This document shows, in pieces, positions 44,674-51,205 of a DNA stretch of 64,000 bases. Source of the DNA: Pirellulimonas nuda (GTDB lineage: Bacteria; Planctomycetota; Planctomycetia; Pirellulales; Lacipirellulaceae). Location: NCBI RefSeq assembly GCF_007750855.1, contig NZ_CP036291.1, forward strand, positions 434,001 through 498,000. The letters run 5' to 3'. The notes below the pieces were generated by a model. The model made no database searches. It saw nothing but the letters and a program-made list of their open reading frames with translations, and was not told the DNA's origin. The position numbers were made by a program, and so were the translations under genes. The first letter of the stretch is position 1; each line of letters opens with the position of its first letter.

Positions 44674-45399
44674 CGCGTCGTTCAGCCCGCCGAAGCGGCG
44701 TTCTCTTGCGGCGAAGTCGCTGATCGCTTCGTGCAACGCGGCCTCGTCGAACTCCGGCCAGCAGCGGTCGGTGACCCAGATCTCTGAATAGCTTAATTGC
44801 CAGAGCAAGAAATTGCTGATTCTTAGTTCGCCGGCGGTGCGGATCAGCAGGTCGGGGTCGGGGACACCGGCCGTGTAGAGGTGGTCGCTGATCGTCTGCT
44901 CGTCGATCGCGGGGGCCGACAGCTTGCCGGCCTGGATCTCGGTGCCGATCGCCCGCATGGCGTCCACCAGCTCGGCCCGGCCGCCGTAGTTGATCGCTAG
45001 GTTCAGGAACATGCCGCTGTTGGCGGCGCTCAGGGCGATGGTCTTGTCGAGCTCCGCCAGCACGTCGGCCGGGATCGGCCCGCGGCGGCCCAGCATCCGC
45101 ACGCGGATGTTGTTCTGCATGATCGTGTCCCGCTCGTCGATCATGTACTGCCCCAGCAGCCGCATCAGGAAGTCGAGCTCGCTCTGCGGCCGCTTCCAGT
45201 TCTCGCTGCTCAGGCAGTAGAGGGTGAGCTGCTCGATCGACTTCAGCCGGGCGCACTCTTCGGTAATGCGCCGCACGGCGCTGACCCCCTCCTCGTGCCC
45301 GGCCACCCGCGGCAACCCCTGCCGCTGCGCCCACCGCCCGTTGCCGTCCATGATGACGGCGATGTGCCGGGGGTATCGGTCTGGCTGCGGCGTGCTCAT
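44671..45399 (-). CDS. uppS: isoprenyl transferase (undecaprenyl diphosphate synthase family)
   Basis: 242 residues from the ATG at 45399 (MSTPQPDRYPRHIAVIMDGNGRWAQ). A cis-prenyltransferase that builds the C55 lipid carrier for envelope glycans. Conserved pieces: HIAVIMDGNGRWAQRQGL with the catalytic Asp, GHEEGVSAVRRI, LSSENWKRPQSELDFLM and PDLLIRTAGELRISNFLLWQLSYSE. GEL replaces the more usual GEQ. The upstream ATG at 45471 would only add repeat-encoded residues and is rejected. Confidence 0.93.
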   Translation of the reverse strand: MSTPQPDRYPRHIAVIMDGNGRWAQRQGLPRVAGHEEGVSAVRRITEECARLKSIEQLTLYCLSSENWKRPQSELDFLMRLLGQYMIDERDTIMQNNIRVRMLGRRGPIPADVLAELDKTIALSAANSGMFLNLAINYGGRAELVDAMRAIGTEIQAGKLSAPAIDEQTISDHLYTAGVPDPDLLIRTAGELRISNFLLWQLSYSEIWVTDRCWPEFDEAALHEAISDFAARERRFGGLNDA

Positions 45400-45422
45400 G
45401 GGGCGGGAGATGATAGCGGTTC

Positions 45423-45542
45423 GAGGATAGATGATAGAGGTTAGATGATAGAGACGCGCTCCGCGGAGCATTACGGGTGGTTGTACTCCATCGCCTGCGC
45501 GTCCAGCCCTAACATCTATCCTCTAACCTCTATCATCTCTCG
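45423..45542. repeat. inverted repeat (GATAGATGATAGAGG family), copy 2
   Basis: Left GAGGATAGATGATAGAGG and TTAGATGATAGAG (45423-45454); right CTAACATCTATCC and TCTAACCTCTATCATCTC (45508-45540). A GCGCTCCGCGGAGC hairpin lies beside the left arm. It occupies the gap between purA and uppS. Confidence 0.88.
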
Positions 45543-45550
45543 TCCGTCCG

Positions 45551-46882
45551 TCAGGCGATGGATTCGTCCAAGATCATCGTCTGCGCCCGGCCGGGGCCGA
45601 CCGACACCAGGCCGACCGGCGCGCCCACCAGCTCGGCGATGCGGTCGAGGTAGGCGTGGGCGTTCTTAGGCAGTTGGTCGTACGAGGTGCAGTGGGTGAC
45701 TTCTTCCTTCCAGCCCGGCAGCGTCTCGTAGACCGCCTTGGCTTGGCGGAGGTCGTCAACGTGGCTTGGGAAGACCTTGGTCTGCTTGCCGTTGATCTCG
45801 TAGGCGGTGCAGATCTTCAGCTCGTCCAGCCCGCTGAGCACGTCGACCAGCATCACAGCGATTGAGGTCACGCCGCTCAGCCGCGCGGTGTAGCGTAGCG
45901 CCACCGCGTCGAGCCAGCCGCAGCGGCGTGGGCGGCGGGTGACGGTGCCGTACTCGTTGCCGCGGTCGCGTAGGTACTGGCCGGTGGCGTTGTCTTGCTC
46001 GGTGGGGAAGGGGCCCCCGCCGACGCGGGTGGAGTAGGCCTTCACGACGCCGATCACCTTCTGCACCTGCTGCGGCGGCGCCCCCGCGCCGTTGCACACG
46101 CCGACGCCGGAGCTGTTGCTGCTGGTGACGTAGGGGTAGGTGCCGTGGTCGACATCGAGCAGCGCCCCTTGGGCGCCCTCGAACAGCACGCGCTTGCCCG
46201 ACTCGAGCGCGGTAAGCAGCAGCTCGGTGGCGTCACAGACGTGCGCCTTGAGCCGCTCTGCGAACGCCGCGTACTGGTTGTAGATGGCCTGCGGGTCGAG
46301 GGGCTCGAACTGGCCAGAATCATCCAGCGCCGCCAGCGACTTGTTCTTCGCCGCGGCGATGTGCTCGATCCGCTGCTTCAGGTTGGGGCGGTACAGGTCG
46401 CCCAGCCGGACGGCGTAGGTGCGGCCCACCTTGTCGCGGTAGCAGGGGCCGATGCCGCGTCCGGTGGTGCCGATCTTTTCACCCTCGGTGCGCTCCTCGC
46501 CTTCGCCGCGTTCGCCATCGCCCGACACATGATCCATCAGGCGGTCTTCGGCGAAGTGCCAGGGGAAGATCACGTGCGCCCGGTCGCTCATCCGCAGCCC
46601 GGAGCAGTCGACGTTGCGGCCGGCCAGCTCGTCGAGCTCTTCGATCGCCTTGGCGGGGTTCAGCACCACGCCGCCGGCGATCAGGCTGGTGACCCCGGGG
46701 GTGAGGATGCCCGAGGGGAGCAGCGAGAGCTTGTAGACCTCGTCTCCCACCACCACGGTATGCCCCGCGTTGGCGCCCCCCTGGTAGCGGACCACCAGGT
46801 CGTGCCGGGGGGTCAAGAGGTCGACAATCTTCCCCTTCGCCTCGTCGCCCCATTGCAGGCCGATAACACAAACGCCCGCCAC
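45551..46882 (-). CDS. purA: adenylosuccinate synthetase
   Basis: 443 residues taking a GTG at 46882. It condenses IMP and aspartate with GTP hydrolysis in AMP biosynthesis. The N-terminal IGLQWGDEAKGKIVDLLT carries the GTP loop, with Ala where GDEGKGK is more usual. RYQGGANAGHTVV, TTGRGIGPCYRDK, FEGAQGALLDVDHGTYPYVTSSNSS and GPGRAQTMIL complete the family pattern. No better start than the GTG fits the family; an ATG at 47026 would add 48 unsupported residues. The gene stands alone between repeats. Confidence 0.93.
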   Translation of the reverse strand: MAGVCVIGLQWGDEAKGKIVDLLTPRHDLVVRYQGGANAGHTVVVGDEVYKLSLLPSGILTPGVTSLIAGGVVLNPAKAIEELDELAGRNVDCSGLRMSDRAHVIFPWHFAEDRLMDHVSGDGERGEGEERTEGEKIGTTGRGIGPCYRDKVGRTYAVRLGDLYRPNLKQRIEHIAAAKNKSLAALDDSGQFEPLDPQAIYNQYAAFAERLKAHVCDATELLLTALESGKRVLFEGAQGALLDVDHGTYPYVTSSNSSGVGVCNGAGAPPQQVQKVIGVVKAYSTRVGGGPFPTEQDNATGQYLRDRGNEYGTVTRRPRRCGWLDAVALRYTARLSGVTSIAVMLVDVLSGLDELKICTAYEINGKQTKVFPSHVDDLRQAKAVYETLPGWKEEVTHCTSYDQLPKNAHAYLDRIAELVGAPVGLVSVGPGRAQTMILDESIA

Positions 46883-47042
46883 GGCAGGTTCTCCAGAGGC
46901 CGCGGCCCAGGGCCGCAGCGGGTGCAAAAAACAGCCCCGCGGAGCGGGGCGAGCAAGCCAGTGATTGTAGGAGCGGGGAAAAGTAGGGGTCAAGCGGGTG
47001 GCTGCGCCGCCGGGGGGGTGGCTCACTGCGCTCGCGGGGCTT

Positions 47043-47080
47043 GTCCGCCGCGGCGGACGGGGCTTGTTCGCTTCGCGAAC
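47043..47080. repeat. GGGGCTTGT-linked hairpin modules
   Basis: GTCCGCCGCGGCGGAC (47043-47058, perfect 16-base palindrome) and GTTCGC-TTC-GCGAAC (47066-47080) are separated and flanked by GGGGCTTGT. The hairpins differ but the linker repeats. A further CCCCGC/GCGGGG hairpin lies near 46940. Confidence 0.8.
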
Positions 47081-47117
47081 GGGGCTGGGGGGACGCGCAA
47101 GCGATCAGGAGGGGTTT

Positions 47118-47204
47118 GAGCCGGTAGCGCCCCGTCTCTGGAATGGAGCGCCCGGAGTGGAGCGGGTACACGCGCCACACTCCGGGCGCTGACGCTACCG
47201 GCTC
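47118..47204. repeat. inverted repeat with conserved 19-base apical core, copy 2
   Basis: The outer arms are GAGCCGGTAGCG (47118-47129) and CGCTACCGGCTC (47193-47204); the inner arms are AGCGCCCGGAGTG (47148-47160) and CACTCCGGGCGCT (47178-47190). The centre is TGGAGCGGGTACACGCGCC (47158-47176), identical to the core at 39689-39707. Confidence 0.88.
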
Positions 47205-47239
47205 GATTTGGTGGTAGTTGGTGGTAGATTGGGGGCCCC

Positions 47240-47953
47240 ATGACCGAGCCCAACCCCTACCAGTCGCCGGCGCCCGCGGGCGCCTACACGCCGCCGAGGG
47301 TCGAGGCGATCGAGCCGCCGGTGACGGTGCGAGTGCAGGAAGACGAGGACATGATCGCGATCACGGTCGATCGCGTCCTAAAGTACGACGCTACCTATCG
47401 AAGCACAGTTGCGGCTCAGAGGAGTCGACAACTGATGTATGCGTTCCTGACAGGGGCCGTCGGTGTTGCGGCCTGGGCGCCCGATCGAAAATCGATGGCT
47501 CTCTCGGTTTTTCTAGTAGGGTTGTCGATCCGCTATTTGATCGGAGCGGCGTTCACTTGGCGACGACTAAAACGTGCGATCACGCAGCAGACGATCGCAA
47601 GAATTGAGCGTTGCAAGAACTCCCCACAAGACGGTGCGTACTCGCTCACGCTCCAATATGAGGGAGTGCGCATCGCCCGGCCCAATGTCTCATCAGAGAT
47701 GCGTTGGGGCTATTTCTGCGGCGTGCGCCGCACGGACGAGTTCTTGTTTCTGGAACGTGGAGAAGGCGACGACATCACGATCCCCGCCCGCGCCTTCCAC
47801 GACGAGGCCGCCTTCGAGGCCTTCTGCGATCTCGCGCGGCGGTTGTGGGAGAACCACCGCCCAGAAAGAGCGATGGAGCCGGAAGCGTCAGCGCCCGGAG
47901 TGCGTCGCGAGACGCCTCCGGGCGCTAACGCTTCCGGCTCCATCCAGAGCTGA
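47240..47953 (+). CDS. NPYQSP membrane protein, YcxB-like, with a repeat-encoded tail
   Basis: 237 residues. It starts MTEPNPYQSPAPAGAYTPP with the planctomycete NPYQSP motif. Two hydrophobic stretches (around 66-83 and 85-104) precede a beta-rich C-terminal domain (YSLTLQYEGVRIARPNVSSEMRWGYFCGVRRTDEFLFLERGEGDDITIPARAF) that resembles YcxB-type domains. The last 26 or so residues (EPEASAPGVRRETPP onward) are encoded by the inverted repeat at 47874-47945 and are probably not conserved. Function unknown; it is likely membrane-anchored with a cytoplasmic domain. Confidence 0.65.
   Translation: MTEPNPYQSPAPAGAYTPPRVEAIEPPVTVRVQEDEDMIAITVDRVLKYDATYRSTVAAQRSRQLMYAFLTGAVGVAAWAPDRKSMALSVFLVGLSIRYLIGAAFTWRRLKRAITQQTIARIERCKNSPQDGAYSLTLQYEGVRIARPNVSSEMRWGYFCGVRRTDEFLFLERGEGDDITIPARAFHDEAAFEAFCDLARRLWENHRPERAMEPEASAPGVRRETPPGANASGSIQS
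47874..47945. repeat. inverted repeat inside the 3' end of the NPYQSP gene
   Basis: ATGGAGCCGGAAGCGTCAGC (47873 on) through GCGCCCGGAG is answered by CTCCGGGCGCTAACGCTTCC and GGCTCCAT (to 47944). The arms are about 30 bases with one or two mismatches. Its arms resemble those at 47118, suggesting one family. Just after it is a short tandem of GCTGAAA units (47950-47980). Confidence 0.9.
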
Positions 47954-47992
47954 AAGCTGAAAGCTGATCGCTGAAAGCCAACCGCCACGACG

Positions 47993-48664
47993 TCAGTCGT
48001 TCGCCGTGGCGTCCAGCGCGAAGTTGGCGTGGGGGTCGTGCTTGTAGAAGTAGCGGCCCAGCTCCGACGCCAAGATCTCGATGAACTGGTTCTGGAACTG
48101 CGAGACGCTCTTGTCTTGCACCGGGGTGCCGCTGTGCGTGGGGAACTTGAACTCGCCGAGGCGTTCGTCCCACAGCAGCTTGCCGCCGTTGTCGATGTCG
48201 TAGACGTAGACGGTGATCTCCGCCGCGCCCTGGTAGAGCGTGGGGCCGTTGTAGAGGTCGAAGTGGTCCATCTCTACCCGCACCAGCCGGTTGGCTTTGA
48301 CCGCCTTGCCGAGCTCCTTGTACTTGTCGGGGCCGTTTTCATCGACCCAGTTGTCGACCTCTTTGGGGTCGACCACGTCGATCTTCGGCACGTCTTTGGC
48401 CAGCTTCGAGCTAAGCCGTTGGGCCAGTTGCCGCGAGGCGCCGGCGTGGCGGAACTCGCTGCTGGGGGGAGGGGGGCAGAACACGACGACGCGCTGGCCC
48501 TCCAGCTCGTTGCACTTGGCGGGCACCACGTTGCCCCCCTGCCACATGTAGAGCCCCGAGGCCAGCAGCAGGTGCAGGCATCCGGTGGATGGCAGCACCC
48601 CCAGGGCGATGAGCATCAGCACGTAGGGGAGCGAACTGGTTCGCGGCGGGCTAGGGAGTTTCAT
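47993..48664 (-). CDS. lipoprotein of unknown function
   Basis: 223 residues. A signal with lipobox LPSTGC (LIALGVLPSTGC) directs it to the outer face of a membrane. After a short hydrophobic stretch come VVVFCPPPPSSEF, a helical part (ASRQLAQRLSSKLAKDVPKIDVVDPKEVDNW) and beta-rich sequence (GAAEITVYVYDIDNGGKLLWDERLGEF). This resembles the general fold of lipoproteins that parse curli or type VI-like components, but no firm family match is possible. It is the last of a set of minus-strand genes here. Confidence 0.65.
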   Translation of the reverse strand: MKLPSPPRTSSLPYVLMLIALGVLPSTGCLHLLLASGLYMWQGGNVVPAKCNELEGQRVVVFCPPPPSSEFRHAGASRQLAQRLSSKLAKDVPKIDVVDPKEVDNWVDENGPDKYKELGKAVKANRLVRVEMDHFDLYNGPTLYQGAAEITVYVYDIDNGGKLLWDERLGEFKFPTHSGTPVQDKSVSQFQNQFIEILASELGRYFYKHDPHANFALDATAND

Positions 48665-48809
48665 CGGTTCCTTCCGGCGTCACAGTAGAGGCGGTCCATC
48701 GCCAAGCGGCCGGAGGGTACTGGCCACGCCAAGTCGAAGCAAGGCGGGTTTCCCACGCGCCGCGAGGGGCGCCAGAGATTGCGCCCCACCAATGCAAGAA
48801 TTCCCGAAC

Positions 48810-48889
48810 AGCCGACGGGCTACGCCCCGTCGGGGTGCGTCGATCGATGCTCCAGCCGAGCCACCCCGACGGGGCGGAGCCCGTCGGCT
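48810..48889. repeat. 28-base inverted repeat (AGCCGACGGGC family)
   Basis: Arms 48810-48837 and 48862-48889 match at 27 of 28 positions around a 24-base loop. The outer part is the same stem (AGCCGACGGG/CCCGTCGGCT) found at 34250 and 57250. It lies between the lipoprotein and the zinc-ribbon gene. Confidence 0.9.
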
Positions 48890-48921
48890 AGTGGCTGCAC
48901 GCTCGGGGCGCGGTTGGGGCG

Positions 48922-49266
48922 CTAATGCTCGAGAAACCTTCCGCAGGTGGGGCACTTGGCGTACCACATGGGGACGTTCGAGCCGCACTCGCAGCGGATG
49001 TGGTGCCGGATCACGGAGCCGCTCAGCAGGCTGGCGCTGCCGCTGTCGCCGGCCTCGGAGTTGCCCATCGCCTCGTCGAACACGCTCGACCCGGCGGCGC
49101 TTGTGCGTTGCTCGCTCTCGTCGACCGCGCGCTGGATCACCTCGGTCACGTCGGGTACGTGCACGAAGACCTGGCCCGGGCATTTCGGGCAGAGGCCCTT
49201 TTTGCCGGCGTACTTCTCTTTAATATTCAGCACGTGTCCATTCGGACACTCTACACGGATGCCCAT
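48922..49266 (-). CDS. small zinc-ribbon protein
   Basis: 114 residues. The start MGIRVECPNGHVLNIKEKYAGKKGLCPKCPG has an incomplete CxxxH then CxxC pattern reminiscent of transcription-elongation-type ribbons. The end CECGSNVPMWYAKCPTCGRFLEH has CxCG and CxxC. Between is an acidic, Ser/Ala-rich linker. Cytoplasmic metal binding is likely; there is no membrane segment. Function unknown. Confidence 0.6.
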   Translation of the reverse strand: MGIRVECPNGHVLNIKEKYAGKKGLCPKCPGQVFVHVPDVTEVIQRAVDESEQRTSAAGSSVFDEAMGNSEAGDSGSASLLSGSVIRHHIRCECGSNVPMWYAKCPTCGRFLEH

Positions 49267-49423
49267 GCCTGGCCCTCCCGAGTGGTCGTTGACCGAGGAG
49301 CGCCTCTTCCCTTCCGCGTCTAAGGTTCAGGGTATCTCAACGAGCCGCGGGTCGCAACAAGAATCGTGAATTCGCCGTGCAATACCGCGGCGCCACGCAT
49401 CGCCGTCCTGCCCCGGTGGTACC

Positions 49424-51100
49424 ATGGGCGGCATGAATCGTGCCGGTGTCATCCTCGCCCTGGCGTGCCTGGTCGGTCTGCTCGCCAGCGGGCTGGCGCC
49501 CCGTTCGGCCGGGCTGATGCAGAGCAGCCTCGCCCTGGCCGCGGCGGTCTGCGTGCTCGCGATGCCCCTCGGCGTGGCGCTGGCGGTGCTGGTCTGGAAG
49601 ACCGACGCGCCGGGCGCCCGCTGGGGCGCGGCCTTGCTGATTGCGCAGCTCTTTTTGCCGATCCAACTGCACGCCGCCGGCTGGATGGCGGCGTTTGGCT
49701 TTGACGGCTGGTGGACCCTCGCCCACGCGTCCGACCAACCCGCGGACCCGCTGCTGGCGGGCTTCTGGGGCGCCGTGTGGGTGCACGCCATGGCGGCCGT
49801 GCCGTGGATCGCGGTCATCACCGGCGCCGGGCTGAGGGCCGTGGACGCCCAGCTCGAAGAAGCGGCGCTGCCGGTGATGTCGGGCCCGCAGGTGCTGATG
49901 CGGGTGTCGCTTCGCATGGCGGCGCCGGCGGCGGCCGCGGCGCTGCTGTGGACCTGCGTGGTGGTTGGCGGAGAGATGACCGTGACCGACCTGTTCCAGG
50001 TGCGTACGTTTGCCGAGGAGGTCTACACGCAGTCGGTGCTGGGGGCGTTCGACCCGGCCGCGGGCGACGACCCCGCGTCCCGCGCGCTCTACGCGCAGTC
50101 GCCCAACCTCACGGGGCTGTTGCTGGGCCTCGCGTTGCTGACGTTGCTGGCCGCCGCGGCGTTGTTGATCGGCGGCGTGCTGATGACGCGTAGCGACGAC
50201 GAGACGCGTCCCCCCTGGCGGCTGCGGCTGGGCCCCCTGCGGTGGGTCGCGGGCGCGGCCGCCGCGTCGCTGTTGGCGGTGCAGATCGGCGCGCCGACCG
50301 CGAATTTGGTCTACCAGGCGGGGGTCTCTTCTTACCGAGTCGAAGACGCGGCCTCGCCCGAGAAGGTCGCCTGGCGGCGGAGCTGGTCGGCCGGCAAGGC
50401 GGCCGAGATGGTCGCGGCGGCGCCCTGGCGGATGCGGCGCGAACTGGGCCGGTCGCTGACGCTCGGCGCCGCGACCGCAACAGCGGCCGCCGTGTTGGGC
50501 GCGGTGCTGGCCTACGCGCTGCGATCGGCGGCTTGGCGGGGCGCGGCCGGGGCCGCGATTGCGCTGGGGCTGGCGGCGCCCGGGGTGCTGATCGGGATCG
50601 CGCTGGTCCGCGTGTTCAACCAGCCGTGGGACTCGCCGTTGTGGCCCCTTACCTGGTTGTACGATCACACGTCGATCGCCCCTTGGCTGGCGCACGTGAT
50701 TAAAGCGACCCCGATCGCGGCGCTGGTGCTGTGGCCCGCCTTCGGCTCGGCCCCCTCGGCGGTGCTGGAGGCCGCGGAGCTCGACGGCGCCAGCCCCTGG
50801 CGCCGGCTATTCCGCGTGCTGCTGCCGATGCGGCCCGCGGCGCTAGCGGCGGCTTGGCTGGCGGCGCTGGCGGTTTCGCTGACCGAGCTCCCCGCGACGA
50901 TCCTGCTGCCGGGCGCCCAGACCCTGACGGTCCGGCTCTTCAACCTGCTGCACTACGGCGTCGAGGACCAGGCCGCGGGCGTTTGCTTGTTCCAGATGCT
51001 GCTGTTCGGGGGCCTGGCGGCGGTCACGATGCGGTTTTGGAACTCCCGCGGTACCATGGGAAATCCGAAGGACGAGATCCGAAACCCAAAACAAGCATGA
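49424..51100 (+). CDS. fused ABC-transporter permease (iron(III)/thiamine type)
   Basis: About 558 residues (ATG at 49424 or 49433), with some twelve membrane helices. Two permease modules are fused, as in FbpB or ThiP: EAALPVMSGPQVLMRVSLRMAAPA in the first half and AAELDGASPWRRLFRVLLPMRPAALAAAWL in the second, each carrying the EAA loop that contacts the ATPase. A substrate-binding protein and ATPase of the same type are not adjacent. The C-terminal 13 or so residues (GNPKDEIRNPKQA) come from the inverted repeat at 51072 and are probably non-conserved. Likely substrate metal or thiamine is inferred only from family. Confidence 0.8.
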   Translation: MGGMNRAGVILALACLVGLLASGLAPRSAGLMQSSLALAAAVCVLAMPLGVALAVLVWKTDAPGARWGAALLIAQLFLPIQLHAAGWMAAFGFDGWWTLAHASDQPADPLLAGFWGAVWVHAMAAVPWIAVITGAGLRAVDAQLEEAALPVMSGPQVLMRVSLRMAAPAAAAALLWTCVVVGGEMTVTDLFQVRTFAEEVYTQSVLGAFDPAAGDDPASRALYAQSPNLTGLLLGLALLTLLAAAALLIGGVLMTRSDDETRPPWRLRLGPLRWVAGAAAASLLAVQIGAPTANLVYQAGVSSYRVEDAASPEKVAWRRSWSAGKAAEMVAAAPWRMRRELGRSLTLGAATATAAAVLGAVLAYALRSAAWRGAAGAAIALGLAAPGVLIGIALVRVFNQPWDSPLWPLTWLYDHTSIAPWLAHVIKATPIAALVLWPAFGSAPSAVLEAAELDGASPWRRLFRVLLPMRPAALAAAWLAALAVSLTELPATILLPGAQTLTVRLFNLLHYGVEDQAAGVCLFQMLLFGGLAAVTMRFWNSRGTMGNPKDEIRNPKQA

Positions 51101-51205
51101 AGCACGAATGAGGCAGCGCCTGAAACATCTCGCTGGCCAGAAGGTTTCCAACCCCCGTGCTTCGTTCTTGGGGCCTGTTCCGGGTTTCGGGTTTCGGATC
51201 TCGTG
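51072..51205. repeat. inverted repeat spanning the permease end and next start
   Basis: ACGAGATCCGAAACCC and AAGCATGAAGCACGAATGAGG (51072-51113) are answered by CCCCGTGCTTCGTTCTTGG and GGGTTTCGGATCTCGTG (51152-51205). It encodes the permease C-terminus on the left and part of the next protein's N-terminus on the right. Confidence 0.85.

Larger units (their letters stand above)
46883..47239. other. 357-base gene-free gap with hairpin modules and a repeat
   Basis: No gene is seen. From 47036 to 47085 a GGGGCTTGT phrase alternates with perfect hairpins. From 47118 to 47204 lies the second copy of the conserved-core inverted repeat. The promoters of purA and of the divergent NPYQSP gene should also lie here. 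Confidence 0.55.

Noticed and set aside
46883-47026. An extended N-terminus for PurA from an ATG at 47026
   Set aside because: The extra 48 residues do not match the family and run through hairpin-rich non-coding DNA.
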